Notes: a model not told the origin generated them from the sequence alone. 64,000 bases of DNA from Pseudomonas serbica (GCF_028823535.1 NZ_JAQIYM010000019.1:47459-111458); one strand, 5' to 3'. Shown: positions 44,184 to 53,915, counted from the first letter of the stretch. Numbers and translations: made by a program.

Positions 44184-45671
44184 CTAAAGGAGTGGATCGA
44201 TGGCGCAGAGCGGCGCCTGTGCGCTGTAGTCGTCGGCGAACGGGATGGCCGGCTGGAACAGGGTCTTCCAGTCCGGTTGGCCGAAGGCGCGGTCGCTGTG
44301 GCTGCGCATCAGTTTTTCGAATTGCCATTGGGCCTGGCGTTGCAGGGCGGTGTAGTCGACACCTTGGACCTGACCGTCCTGCATCACGCAGCGGCCGTCG
44401 ATGAAGCTGGCGATGCAATCGTCACCGCGCCCTGCCAGGACCAGGTTCTTCAACGGGTCGAACAGCGGCCCCAGGTGCAGGCCGCGCAGGCTGAATACGC
44501 TGATGTCGGCCTTGGCCCCCGGCGCCAGGCGCCCGAGATCGTCGCGGCCCAGGGCCTTGGCGCCGCCGAGGGTGGCGGCGTTATACATATCCAGGGTGCT
44601 GGTCAGTGCATTGCCGCCTTCCATCAAGCGCGCGATGTTCAAGCCCTGGCGCATGTTGTCCAGCAGGTCCGCCGGCCAGGTGTCGGTGCCCAGGGCGAAG
44701 TTGATGCCCTTGGCGCGATAGCGACCAAACGAGTTCAGCGCCTCACCGTCCCGGGCAAAAACTACCGGGCAATGCACCAGGCTGGCGCCGCCCTCGACCA
44801 CACGCTGCAGATCATCATCGCCACGGGTGTAGATGCCATGGGGCAACAGGCTGCGCGGGGTCAGCAGGCCCAGCTCTGCAAGCCAAGCCAACGGCGAAAG
44901 ACCGCGCAGGTTTTCAACCATCGCCACCTCGCCGAGCCCCTGGCAGCAATGCAAACGCATCGGCGCGTTGAGTTCGCGGCTCAGCGCGGCGGTGCGTTGC
45001 AACAGCGCCGGCGTACACGTCTGGATGCGATCCGGCAGCAGCGCGCCGCGAATCAGGCCGTCATGAGCGCCTTCGAAATCCTTGAAAAACCGCTCGGCCG
45101 CCTCGAGCCCCGCCATGCCCCGGGCTTCGTCCCAGTGATGGGCCAGCGTGCCGTCGGCCTGCCAGTAGCTCATGCCGCTCATGTAGCAGGGGCCCAGATA
45201 AGTCCGAAGCCCCAACTCGGCTGCCACACCGGCCACCGCGGCAAATTCGTCGTAGGTTTCCGCCCACTCGCGGTAGTACATCGAGGTGATCGGCATGGCC
45301 GTGGTGATGCCATTGCGGATCAACTGGGTGAAGGCGTAGCGGTATTTGAAGACTTCCTCGTCGGGGCTGTAGGTTTCCCGTGGGCCGCGCGCCAGATACT
45401 GCGCCGACCACATGCGGCCCATGTCCCGCTCTTCGCCGTTGTCCAGGGTCAGCACCGTGGAATCCAGGTCTCCCAGTGCATCCAGATCGATGAAGCCGGG
45501 GCCGATCAGCGCGTTGCCGTAGTCGAGCCACTGATCCACCTGCCCGCGGTAATCACGCCCGACAAACACAATGTGCGAGCCCTCGAACACCACTTCGCCA
45601 TCGCGCCACAGCACATGCTGCGCGCCGTCGAAGCCGACCACGCAGCTGGCCCGCAAGCCGATGCGTTTCAC
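44184..45671 (-). CDS. Amidohydrolase (TRZ/ATZ-like) lacking the first His-x-His
   Basis: The 495-residue protein is a TIM-barrel amidohydrolase with later metal positions recognisable: MRLHCCQGLGE, LPHGIYTRGDDD and FALGTDTWPADLL (final Asp). Where the family normally has PGFINTHVH, this one has GFIDLDALGDLD, so the first two metal His are replaced by D64 and L66. It may bind metal differently or act on an unusual substrate. It overlaps the cytosine-deaminase-like gene by four bases and probably acts in the same pathway. Confidence 0.82.
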   Translation of the reverse strand: MKRIGLRASCVVGFDGAQHVLWRDGEVVFEGSHIVFVGRDYRGQVDQWLDYGNALIGPGFIDLDALGDLDSTVLTLDNGEERDMGRMWSAQYLARGPRETYSPDEEVFKYRYAFTQLIRNGITTAMPITSMYYREWAETYDEFAAVAGVAAELGLRTYLGPCYMSGMSYWQADGTLAHHWDEARGMAGLEAAERFFKDFEGAHDGLIRGALLPDRIQTCTPALLQRTAALSRELNAPMRLHCCQGLGEVAMVENLRGLSPLAWLAELGLLTPRSLLPHGIYTRGDDDLQRVVEGGASLVHCPVVFARDGEALNSFGRYRAKGINFALGTDTWPADLLDNMRQGLNIARLMEGGNALTSTLDMYNAATLGGAKALGRDDLGRLAPGAKADISVFSLRGLHLGPLFDPLKNLVLAGRGDDCIASFIDGRCVMQDGQVQGVDYTALQRQAQWQFEKLMRSHSDRAFGQPDWKTLFQPAIPFADDYSAQAPLCAIDPLL

Positions 45672-46864
45672 AGGCGGCTTTCCAGCAAACGACCGCTGGA
45701 AGCGATCAATTGCCCGCCGCGATAAACCTGGCGAACCGGTCGCGAAACCACGGCTTCGCCCAAGGTTTGCACAGGCATCAACAGGAAGTCCGCTGGCCGG
45801 CCAATCTCCAGGCCATAACCTTCACAACCCAACGCCCGGGCACCATTGACCGTTGCCGCTTCAAACGCCGCCGCCAGTTCGTCGTCCTTGTTCAAGTCAA
45901 AGCGCAACGCCAGCAGCATTGCCCGTTCCAGCATGTCGCCGTTGCCCATGGGCGACCAGGCGTCGCGAATACCGTCCGAGCCCAGGCAGACGTTGACACC
46001 GGCATCGCGCAACGCCAGGAACGGCGGCACCGCGCAATCGGCCGGCGCCGAACTCATCAGCGAAATACCCAGCGCCGCCAGCCGTTCGGCAACAGGCTTG
46101 ACCTGGCTCCAGGGCACCATGCCCAGGCAATAGGCATGGCTGATCATCACCCGGCCTTGCAGTGCGAAGCGCTCGGTGTAGTCGGCGATCAGCGCGATCT
46201 GCCACAGGCCAAGCTCGCCCTTGTCGTGCAGGTGAATGTCGACCCCACGATCGAACTCGCTGGCCAGTTTGAACACAAAGTCGAGTTGCGCGACCGGATC
46301 GTTGTCGATGCCACACGGGTCCAGGCCACCGACGTTTTCAACGCCCAGTGCCATGGCTTCGCGCATCAGCTCGGCGGTGCCGGGGCGGCTGATCAGGCCG
46401 GTTTGCGGAAACACCACCAGTTGCAGGTCGATCAGGTCGCGGTATGTTTCCCGCAGTTGCTGCATGGCTTCGACATGACGCAGGCCGAATTCCGGATCGA
46501 TGTCGACGTGGCAGCGCATCGTCAGCGAACCACGGGCGATGCAGTTTTCCAGCAGGGCACCGGCCCGTTGCGCAATAGGGGCGGTGACTTCGCGCAGGAT
46601 GCGCCGTTCGTTGGCGATGTAGTCCTTGAGGGTGGGGCCTGCACTGTTCGGGCGCCAGGGTTGGCCCCAGAGGGTTTTGTCCAGGTGCACGTGGCTTTCC
46701 ACCAGGGCGGGGGTGAGCAGGTGGTTCTGGCCGTCGATGTCGGTGACTCGCAACTCGGTGGTCGAGGCGGGGCGACGTTGGGTGAAGCGGCCGTTTTCGA
46801 TCAGCAGGTCTTCGGCGGGGGCGCCGTAGGGGCGCACGTTGCGTAGCCAGCGGGGTTGGTTCAT
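45668..46864 (-). CDS. Cytosine-deaminase-like amidohydrolase
   Basis: The 398-residue protein has the metal motif ESHVHLDKTL (H58, H60), HLHDKGELGLW with His and Glu in the positions used by CodA for metal and catalysis, ISHAYCLG and the Asp in CLGSDGIRDAW. This is the cytosine-deaminase/isocytosine class, acting on N-heterocycles or cyclic amidines. The start at 46864 has a GAGG site; an open extension upstream crosses a REP element and is rejected. It lies downstream of the transporter genes, so it may open or deaminate the imported compound. Confidence 0.85.
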   Translation of the reverse strand: MNQPRWLRNVRPYGAPAEDLLIENGRFTQRRPASTTELRVTDIDGQNHLLTPALVESHVHLDKTLWGQPWRPNSAGPTLKDYIANERRILREVTAPIAQRAGALLENCIARGSLTMRCHVDIDPEFGLRHVEAMQQLRETYRDLIDLQLVVFPQTGLISRPGTAELMREAMALGVENVGGLDPCGIDNDPVAQLDFVFKLASEFDRGVDIHLHDKGELGLWQIALIADYTERFALQGRVMISHAYCLGMVPWSQVKPVAERLAALGISLMSSAPADCAVPPFLALRDAGVNVCLGSDGIRDAWSPMGNGDMLERAMLLALRFDLNKDDELAAAFEAATVNGARALGCEGYGLEIGRPADFLLMPVQTLGEAVVSRPVRQVYRGGQLIASSGRLLESRL

Positions 46865-46896
46865 TGCAAGCCTCAATTTCAAAGGTGTCTGGGCGG

Positions 46897-46981
46897 GCCT
46901 CTTCGCTGGCAAACCAGCTCCTACAGTTGAACGTCGCCGTTCACAAGATCCCTGTAGGAGCTGGCTTGCCAGCGAAGGCCG
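46897..46981. repeat. REP pair (type A)
   Basis: GGCCTCTTCGCTGGCAAACC continuing AGCTCCTACAG and the inverted CTGTAGGAGCTGGCTTGCCA continuing GCGAAGGCC, between the binding-protein gene and the deaminase-like gene inside one operon. Confidence 0.9.
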
Positions 46982-47004
46982 CACTACGGTTTCAAGTGAG
47001 CCGA

Positions 47005-48057
47005 TCAGCCCTTGAGCTTCGCCCAAATGCGGTCCTGCAGCTCCCGCGCCTTGTTGCTGCATTCCTTCTCCGGGCGCAGGCGCGAGGCGAATTCATCGGG
47101 CATGTTGATGGCGTCCATCACCCGCCATTTGGCGTCGATCAACGTGTCGCTCTGGATGCCGTTGGCGTAGGCGATGGCGTTGGACACGGCGGCGGCGTTT
47201 TCCGGTTTCATCATCCAGTCGATGAAGATCTTTGCGTTACCGGGGTGCGGCGCACTTTTCGGCACGGCGAAGTTGTCCTGGAACATCGCCAGGCCTTCCT
47301 TCGGGTACACGTATTTGATCGTGCTCTTCTGCAAGGTGGCCCGCGCTGTAGAACCGTTCCAGTTCTGCATCATGATCACTTCACCGCTGGCCATGCGGTC
47401 GACGGTGTTGTCCGAGCTGTACATCTTCAGGAAGGGTTTCTGCTTTTGCAGCAGTTCGAGGATGCGCTTGGCGTCCTGGGGGTTTTCGCTGCATTCATCG
47501 ACATTCAGGTAGTGACTGGCGGCGTTGATCACGCTGCTGGATGTATCGAGGGCGGCGAGTTGGCCTTGCAGTTCCTTGCGCGGTTCGAAGAACTCTTTCC
47601 ATGAGTCGTCCAGTTTGCCGCCGGGCACGCGGGCACTGTCATAGGAAAACCCGGTGGTCCCCCACAAGTACGGTGCCGAGAACTTGCGGCCAGGGTCGAA
47701 ACTCGGGTCGCGGAACGCCGGCTTGACGTGCTGGAAGTTGGGCAGGGCCGAGGCATCGATTTGCAGCAGCAGGTCCTGGTTGATCAGGGTGCGCATGATC
47801 GATTGCGACGGCACGATCACGTCGTACGCCGCGCCACCGGCCTGCAACTTGGCCAGCAGGGTTTCGTTGCTGTCGTAGCCGTCCATGGTGACCTTGATCC
47901 CGGTCTCTTTTTCGAACTTGGCCAGCAGGTCGACCGGGTAGTAGTCGGTCCAGTTATAGAAGAACAGTTCCTTGGGCTCGGCAGCCTGGGCGCTGAACGC
48001 AGTGAAGCAACTCAAGGCCAGGCTGGCAACGGCGAAACGCATGCTTTTCACTTTCAT
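47005..48057 (-). CDS. Polyamine-type ABC transporter binding protein (PotD/PotF-like)
   Basis: The 350-residue protein starts at ATG 48057 with a signal peptide (MRFAVASLALSCFTAFSAQA) and continues ELFFYNWTDYYPVDLLAKFEKETGIKV, the hallmark of spermidine/putrescine-binding proteins (W and Y for amine packing). VPSQSIMRTLINQDLLLQID is the next ligand-site region. The downstream genes suggest an amine- or amidine-bearing heterocycle rather than a standard polyamine; that is inference. Confidence 0.87.
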   Translation of the reverse strand: MKVKSMRFAVASLALSCFTAFSAQAAEPKELFFYNWTDYYPVDLLAKFEKETGIKVTMDGYDSNETLLAKLQAGGAAYDVIVPSQSIMRTLINQDLLLQIDASALPNFQHVKPAFRDPSFDPGRKFSAPYLWGTTGFSYDSARVPGGKLDDSWKEFFEPRKELQGQLAALDTSSSVINAASHYLNVDECSENPQDAKRILELLQKQKPFLKMYSSDNTVDRMASGEVIMMQNWNGSTARATLQKSTIKYVYPKEGLAMFQDNFAVPKSAPHPGNAKIFIDWMMKPENAAAVSNAIAYANGIQSDTLIDAKWRVMDAINMPDEFASRLRPEKECSNKARELQDRIWAKLKG

Positions 48058-48074
48058 GGGCGAACACTCCAGGC

Positions 48075-48863
48075 TTATTGTTGTTTGCCGCGCTGTCCCA
48101 GCCAGAAGGCCAGCACCACCAGCACGATGGAAATCACCAGCATCAGGGTCGAGATCGCATTGATCTCCGGCGTCACGCCGGCCTTGATCGCGGAGAAGAT
48201 GTACACCGGCAGGGTGGTCGAACCGGGGCCGGCGACGAAGAAGGTCATGATGAAATCGTCGAGGCTGACCACGAACGCCAGCACTGAACCGGACAGCACC
48301 GCCGGCCACAACAGCGGCAGCGTGACCCGGCGGAACACTTGCCACGGGTTGGCGTACAGATCGTTCGCCGCTTCCAGCAGGCTCTTGTCCAGGTCATTGA
48401 GCCGTGCGCGAATCGGCAGGTAGGCGAAGGGAATGCAGAAGCCGATGTGCGCGACGATCACCGTCAGCAACCCGAGCTTGATCCCCAGCGCCATGAACAG
48501 CAGCAGGGTCGCCACGGCGGTGACGATCTCCGGCAGGATCAGCGGCAGGTTGATTCCGCCTTCGACCATCTTCTGCCCATAGAACGGCCGGTAGGTCGCC
48601 AGTGCCGCCAGCAGCGCAATCGCCGTGGCACAGACCGTGGCGATGCTGGCGACGATGATCGAGTTCAGCGCGGCGGTCTGGATCGAGGGGTTGGCCAGGA
48701 TCCGCCCGTACCAGGCGAACGAGAACTCGGTCCACACCGTCGCCGAACGGTTGGCGTTGAAGCTGTAGGCGATCAGTACGAAGATCGGCAGGTACAGGTA
48801 GGCCAGGATCAGCAGGCTGACTTCCCGGGTCACTGGCAATTTTTTCAAGTGCAGGGCGATCAT
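48075..48863 (-). CDS. ABC transporter permease (PotC-like)
   Basis: The 262-residue inner-membrane protein has six helices (TREVSLLILAYLYLPIFVLIAYSF first) and the EAA loop LLEAANDLYANPWQVFRRVTLPLLWPAVLSG. It is the second permease of the transporter. It overlaps the PotB-like gene by four bases and is followed 17 bases later by the binding-protein gene. Confidence 0.9.
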   Translation of the reverse strand: MIALHLKKLPVTREVSLLILAYLYLPIFVLIAYSFNANRSATVWTEFSFAWYGRILANPSIQTAALNSIIVASIATVCATAIALLAALATYRPFYGQKMVEGGINLPLILPEIVTAVATLLLFMALGIKLGLLTVIVAHIGFCIPFAYLPIRARLNDLDKSLLEAANDLYANPWQVFRRVTLPLLWPAVLSGSVLAFVVSLDDFIMTFFVAGPGSTTLPVYIFSAIKAGVTPEINAISTLMLVISIVLVVLAFWLGQRGKQQ

Positions 48864-49777
48864 GCGGTCTCACCTCGACGAAGCGTTTTGGCGCAGCTGC
48901 GGCTATAGAGGGCGTACAGCACCAGGGACAGCAGTAGAATCCCCAACAGCAGGAACGACAGCGAACTGCCCAGTGGCCAATTGCGCGCGGTGCCGAACTG
49001 TTGCTGGATCAGGTTGCCGATCATCAGCGTCTTGCCGCCGCCAAGAATCGCCGGGGTGATGAAGGCACCGAGGCTCGGCACGAACACCAGCAGGGAACCG
49101 GCGATCACCCCCGGCATCGACAGCGGCAGAATGATCCGCCGCAGCGCGTGCCAGCGGTTGGCCCCCAGGTCATAGGCGGCTTCCACCAGGCGCCAGTCGA
49201 GTTTTTCCAGGGTCGAGTAGATCGGCAGGATCATGAACGGCAGGAAGCTGTAGACCAGCCCGACGCTGACCGCGAAGTCGTTGTAGAGCAGGGTGATGCC
49301 GCCGGCCTGGGGGAACAGCGCGTTGAGGCTCTGGGCGACCCAGCCCTGTTCGCGCAGGATGATCAGCCAGGCGTAGTTGCGGATCAAAAGGTTGGTCCAG
49401 AACGGGATGGTGATCAGCAGCACCATCAGGTTGCGCCGCCGCGGGGTCAGGCTCGACATCCATAGCGCCACCGGAAAGCCGAACAGGAAACACAACAGCG
49501 TGGTGCCACCGGCCTGGAACACCGAGCGGATCAGCGCCTGGGCGTAGACCCAGTTCAGCTCCATTTCACCGTCGAAACCTTCCTGGAAAAACAGCTGCAC
49601 ATAACTTTGCAATTGCCAGTCTGCCTGCCAGTCGACGCCGCCATAGACGTTGCGCGGCAACAGGCTGATGTAGCCCATGATGCCCAACGGAATGGCGATC
49701 AGGGCCAGCAGGGTCAGGACCACCGGGCTGAGCAACAGCGCACGGTTGAGGGCTGGGGAAGTGCTGCTGACGCTCAT
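48860..49777 (-). CDS. ABC transporter permease (PotB-like)
   Basis: The 305-residue protein has six helices, a periplasmic loop with RNVYGGVDWQADWQLQSYVQLFFQEG and the EAA loop LVEAAYDLGANRWHALRRIILPLSMPGVIAGS. The periplasmic loop and order are typical of PotB/PotH. It begins one base after the ATPase gene stop. Confidence 0.9.
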   Translation of the reverse strand: MSVSSTSPALNRALLLSPVVLTLLALIAIPLGIMGYISLLPRNVYGGVDWQADWQLQSYVQLFFQEGFDGEMELNWVYAQALIRSVFQAGGTTLLCFLFGFPVALWMSSLTPRRRNLMVLLITIPFWTNLLIRNYAWLIILREQGWVAQSLNALFPQAGGITLLYNDFAVSVGLVYSFLPFMILPIYSTLEKLDWRLVEAAYDLGANRWHALRRIILPLSMPGVIAGSLLVFVPSLGAFITPAILGGGKTLMIGNLIQQQFGTARNWPLGSSLSFLLLGILLLSLVLYALYSRSCAKTLRRGETA

Positions 49778-49778
49778 C

Positions 49779-50864
49779 TCAGGCCTCCATCAACAGGCAG
49801 GCGTGGGGTGGCAGGTTGACCGCGACTCGGTCGCCGACCCCGCGATTGCGGTTCAGGCCTTCATTGTTCTCGCGCAGCATGACCTTGATGTCGTTGTTCA
49901 AGCGGCATTGATAGAGCGTGGCCGTGCCCACATACAGCACGGCTTCGATCACGCCGCGCAGGTGATGCGGTTGTGTTGGATCGACCAGCTGCGAGCGTTC
50001 CGGGCGAAACGCCAGTTGCACCTTGCTGCCGTCGAAGCCTTGGGCCGGGCAGGGGATTTCAACCGGCATGCCGTTGGGCACGAAGAGCTTTTCATTCTGC
50101 TGGCCACGTTTGATATGGCCGGGAAGGAAGTTGATGTCGCCGATGAACTGGGCAACAAACTGATGTTGCGGGCGTTCGTAGATATCGTTGGGTGTGCCGA
50201 TCTGCAGGATCTTGCCGGCGGACATCACGGCGATGCGATCGGACAGGGTCAGGGCTTCTTCCTGGTCGTGGGTGACGAAGATGAAGGTGATGCCGGCTTC
50301 TTTTTGCACGCGCTTGAGTTCAACCTGCATTTCCTTGCGCAGCTTGAGGTCCAGCGCCGACAGCGGCTCATCCAGCAACAGCACCTTGGGTTTCGGCGCC
50401 AGGGCCCGGGCCAGGGCCACGCGCTGCTGCTGGCCGCCGGACAGTTCGGCGGGTTTGCGCTTGGCCAGGTGTTGCATTTGCACCAGCGCCAGCATCTCAT
50501 CGACCCGTTGCGGGATCAGCTTGCGATCAAGACCCTGCATCTCGAGGCCGAAGGCGATATTCTGCGCGACAGTCATGTGCGGAAACAGCGCGTAGCTCTG
50601 GAACACCGTGTTGACCCGACGCTTGAACGGCGGCAGATCGTTGACCGGTTCGCCCGCCAGGCGAATCTCGCCTTCGCTGACGTGCTCGAAGCCGGCGATG
50701 GTGCGCAGCAGGGTGGTCTTGCCGCAGCCGGAGGGGCCGAGCAGGGTAAAGAATTCGTTGTCGGCGATGTCGACGGACACATTGTCCAGGGCTGGCGCCA
50801 GCCCGGGATCGTCGGAATATCGCTTGGAGACGTTTCGCACTTCAATTGCAACTGGATGACCCAT
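49779..50864 (-). CDS. ABC transporter ATP-binding protein (PotA/PotG-like)
   Basis: The 361-residue ATPase has Walker A GPSGCGKTT (43-51), Q-loop FQSYALFPHMTV, signature LSGGQQQRVALARAL, Walker B VLLLDEPLSALD and a C-terminal TOBE/OB regulatory domain (about 290-361, HLRGVIEAVLYVGTATLYQ). It is the first gene of the leftward transporter-hydrolase operon; the GntR regulator lies divergently upstream. Confidence 0.92.
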   Translation of the reverse strand: MGHPVAIEVRNVSKRYSDDPGLAPALDNVSVDIADNEFFTLLGPSGCGKTTLLRTIAGFEHVSEGEIRLAGEPVNDLPPFKRRVNTVFQSYALFPHMTVAQNIAFGLEMQGLDRKLIPQRVDEMLALVQMQHLAKRKPAELSGGQQQRVALARALAPKPKVLLLDEPLSALDLKLRKEMQVELKRVQKEAGITFIFVTHDQEEALTLSDRIAVMSAGKILQIGTPNDIYERPQHQFVAQFIGDINFLPGHIKRGQQNEKLFVPNGMPVEIPCPAQGFDGSKVQLAFRPERSQLVDPTQPHHLRGVIEAVLYVGTATLYQCRLNNDIKVMLRENNEGLNRNRGVGDRVAVNLPPHACLLMEA

Positions 50865-50885
50865 AATGGTGCATTCCTCTAATTA

Positions 50886-50895
50886 TTGTATGCAA
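50886..50895. promoter_or_regulatory. Candidate GntR operator in the divergent gap
   Basis: TTGTATGCAA is a near-palindrome of the kind bound by FCD-type GntR proteins (compare TTGTATACAA), 22 bases before the transporter start. A second half-like TGCAATTT follows at 50904-50911. Confidence 0.4.
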
Positions 50896-51004
50896 AATCT
50901 GGATGCAATTTAGAAATACCCGGATTAACCTGCTTGTGCAACCCCCTTTTTCAAGGCTGTTCATTCGCCTGGGGCGGGTTGCGTAGCGCTCAAGGAGTCA
51001 TCGA

Positions 51005-51694
51005 ATGGCGGAAAAGAAACTGGAAACCACGGTCGACCGCGTCTACCAAGGGGTTTACGAGGCAATCAGCAAACGCTCGCTGCGTCCGGGCATGAAGCTG
51101 GGCGAGGCGTCGTTGGCCGAACTTTTCAATGTCAGCCGCACCTCCGTGCGTGCCGCGCTCAAGCAACTGGAAGCCGATGGACTGGTCACCACCGAGCCCA
51201 ATAAAGGGGCATCGGTGTCGCTGCCGAGCGACGAAGAGATCCGTTCATTGTTCGAAACCCGGCGCCTGGTCGAGATCGGCATCGTCAGCGAACTGTGTCG
51301 CCGGCGCGATACGGCGGTGACCCGGGATCTGCGCGATCACCTGCTGCTGGAGGACGAGGCGCATCGCAACGGTGACCATGAACGCTTGATCCACCTGCTT
51401 GGCGAGTTCCACATCAAACTGGCGCGCAGCCTGAACAACCCGGTGTTGCTCGACTGGTTCCAGAAGCTGATCTCCCGTGCCTCGCTGTACGCCGCCGCGC
51501 TGGACGACGACAGCCACGAAGCCTGCCGCGACGACGAACATCTGCGGTTGATCGAGTACATCGAGGCGGGCAACCAGAGCGCAGCGATCGAGCTGACCTG
51601 TATTCATTTGAACGGGATCGAGAAGGCGATCCTGGATGTGGCGGCCACGTTGAAAACGGGGTATCACCCGCTCAAGCATTTGATTGAGGTGTAA
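51005..51694 (+). CDS. GntR-family (FCD domain) regulator
   Basis: The 229-residue regulator has a GntR winged helix (about 5-75; LGEASLAELFNVSRTSVRAALKQLEADGLV) and an FCD all-helical effector domain with metal-ligand His residues in LLGEFHIKLAR and later CIHLNGIEKA. It is divergent from the PotA-like operon across 140 bases and most probably controls it. AAGGAG stands about ten bases before the ATG. Confidence 0.87.
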   Translation: MAEKKLETTVDRVYQGVYEAISKRSLRPGMKLGEASLAELFNVSRTSVRAALKQLEADGLVTTEPNKGASVSLPSDEEIRSLFETRRLVEIGIVSELCRRRDTAVTRDLRDHLLLEDEAHRNGDHERLIHLLGEFHIKLARSLNNPVLLDWFQKLISRASLYAAALDDDSHEACRDDEHLRLIEYIEAGNQSAAIELTCIHLNGIEKAILDVAATLKTGYHPLKHLIEV

Positions 51695-51803
51695 TCTTTC
51701 CCGGCGGCGTCAATTTCTCGAATCAGCTATACCTCTATGAAACCATTGCCATCCGCGATGCTCGAATCAAACGGGTGCAATTACCGGGACGCAGAGCCAG
51801 TCG

Positions 51804-53915
51804 ATGCAGTTTCTAGAAGATAGCCACGGGTGTGCTGGCTGGAACGGCGAAATGGCCGAGCGTATTCGTGCGTTCGACTGGAGCCGGACCGAGCTGGGCA
51901 ACCTTGATTCCTGGCCCAGAAGCCTGAACAGTTCGGTGCAGTTGATGCTCGCCTCGCCGCTGCCGATGGTGATGCTGTGGGGGCGGCCCGGCTACATGAT
52001 CTACAACGACGCCTATTCGAAGTTTGCCGGCGGACGCCATCCCTATCTGTTGGGTTCTCCGGTAGAACTGGGCTGGCCGGAAGTGGCTGAGTTCAATCGG
52101 CATGTGGTCGATACCTGCCTGGCCGGCGGCACCTTGGCCTACCGTGGTAAAGAGTTGGTGCTGCTCAGGGACGGCGTCCCCGAAGACGTCTGGCTGGACC
52201 TTTATTACAGCCCGGTGGCTGACGATGACGGCAAGCCCGCCGGGGTCATGGCGATGGTCGTCGAGACGACGGAGCGTGTGATTTCCGAACGCCGCCGCCA
52301 GGCGGCCGAAGATGCCTATCGCGCCGATAACGAGCGAGTACGCCTGGCGCTGAATGCCGGCGCCTTGCTCGGGTCATTTGTCTGGGACGTCAAGGCCAAT
52401 GTGCTGAGCGGCGATGAGCGTTTCGCCCGGACCTTTTCCTACCCCGCCGAGCAAAACCTCGCCGACCTGCCATCGGAAATCGCCGAAGCGCGGATTCATC
52501 CCGATGACCTCGGCTGGATGCAGGAACAGGTCCGGCAATCAGTGGCAACCGGCGAACCTTTCAACGCCGAATACCGGGTGCTGCGCGCCGATGGCAGTTA
52601 CCGTTGGGTACTCGCCAGTGGCTGCTGCGAGTTTAACGAGCAGGGCGAACCGTTTCGTTTCCCCGGGGTGCTGATCGACATCCATGAACGCAAGACCGCC
52701 GAAGAATCCTTGCTCAGGTTCACCCGCAATCTGGAGCAGCGAGTCGCCGACGAAGTCGAAGCGCGCCTGACGGCGGAAGAGCAATTGCGTCAATCACAGA
52801 AACTCGAAGCCATTGGTGGCCTGACGGGGGGCGTGGCCCATGACTTCAATAACCTGCTGCAAGTGATCGCCGGCAACCTGCATTTGCTGGCCCGGCATGA
52901 GCCGCAGAACGCCAATGTCCAGCGCCGGGTGGCGGCGTCGATTGCCGCCGTCGAGCGCGGGGCAAAATTGTCTTCGCAATTGCTCGCGTTTGCCCGGCGC
53001 CAGCCTTTGTCCCCGGCGATCTGCAGGCCTCAACAGATATTCGACGGCCTGGGTGAGCTGTTGCAGCGTGCGCTGGGCGAAACCATCCACGTCCAGATGA
53101 GCGCTTCACCGGATTCCTGGCAGGTCTTCGTCGATCGCAATCAACTGGAAAACGCCATTCTCAACCTGGCGATCAATGCCCGTGACGCCATGAAGGGGGA
53201 GGGGACCATCGAGCTGAGCGCCGAGAACATCTACCTTGACCAAGGATTTTGCGCTGGCAAGGGCATCGTCGCCGGCGACTATGTGCGGGTGTCGGTGGCG
53301 GACAGCGGTGCAGGCATGCCGCCGCAGGTGCTCGCCCAGGCGTTCGAGCCTTTTTTCACCACCAAGCCCGATGGCCAGGGCACGGGGCTGGGCTTGAGCA
53401 TGGTGTTCGGTTTCGTCAAGCAGAGTGGCGGGCATATCGAGATGTCCAGCATCGTTGGGCAGGGCACTCGGGTGCAGATGTACTTTCCGCGCAGCCTGCG
53501 TTCGATGGACGGTGAAACGCCCCGTGCCGATGTGCCGCATAAGGGTGCCAACGAGCGCATCCTGGTGGTCGAGGACAATGAAGCGGTGCGCGTTTCAACG
53601 GTAGAGTTGCTGCGCGAAGAAGGTTATCAGGTGCTCACCGCCGCCAATGCCGACGTTGCCATGCAGATGTTGCTGGAGGGCGCGGTGGTGGACCTGATTT
53701 TCACTGACGTGGTCATGCCCGGCCTGATAAAAAGCTCGGATCTGGCGGCATGGGCCAAGGTGCAGAATCCCGCGGTGGCGGTGTTGTTCACCTCGGGCCA
53801 CACCCGGGACATCATCTCGCGCAACCACCAGCTCAGCCCGGATACCCATTTGCTGAGCAAGCCCTATGGGCCGCAAGCGCTGACGCAGATGATTCGTACC
53901 GTACTCAACGGCTGA
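51804..53915 (+). CDS. Hybrid sensor histidine kinase (PAS-HK-REC)
   Basis: The 703-residue cytoplasmic protein begins with a PAS-like domain (about 20-165; WSRTELGNLDSWPRSLNSSVQLML), then a PAS/PAC (about 185-305), a coiled linker and an H-box in GGVAHDFNNLLQVIAG. The HATPase has DSGAGMPPQV and GTGLGLSMV, and a C-terminal receiver (about 575-700) has the acceptor Asp in IFTDVVMPG and the KPYG loop. It has no transmembrane segment, and no partner regulator adjoins. The domain layout resembles light- or redox-sensing hybrid kinases of pseudomonads; the signal is unknown. Confidence 0.87.
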   Translation: MQFLEDSHGCAGWNGEMAERIRAFDWSRTELGNLDSWPRSLNSSVQLMLASPLPMVMLWGRPGYMIYNDAYSKFAGGRHPYLLGSPVELGWPEVAEFNRHVVDTCLAGGTLAYRGKELVLLRDGVPEDVWLDLYYSPVADDDGKPAGVMAMVVETTERVISERRRQAAEDAYRADNERVRLALNAGALLGSFVWDVKANVLSGDERFARTFSYPAEQNLADLPSEIAEARIHPDDLGWMQEQVRQSVATGEPFNAEYRVLRADGSYRWVLASGCCEFNEQGEPFRFPGVLIDIHERKTAEESLLRFTRNLEQRVADEVEARLTAEEQLRQSQKLEAIGGLTGGVAHDFNNLLQVIAGNLHLLARHEPQNANVQRRVAASIAAVERGAKLSSQLLAFARRQPLSPAICRPQQIFDGLGELLQRALGETIHVQMSASPDSWQVFVDRNQLENAILNLAINARDAMKGEGTIELSAENIYLDQGFCAGKGIVAGDYVRVSVADSGAGMPPQVLAQAFEPFFTTKPDGQGTGLGLSMVFGFVKQSGGHIEMSSIVGQGTRVQMYFPRSLRSMDGETPRADVPHKGANERILVVEDNEAVRVSTVELLREEGYQVLTAANADVAMQMLLEGAVVDLIFTDVVMPGLIKSSDLAAWAKVQNPAVAVLFTSGHTRDIISRNHQLSPDTHLLSKPYGPQALTQMIRTVLNG

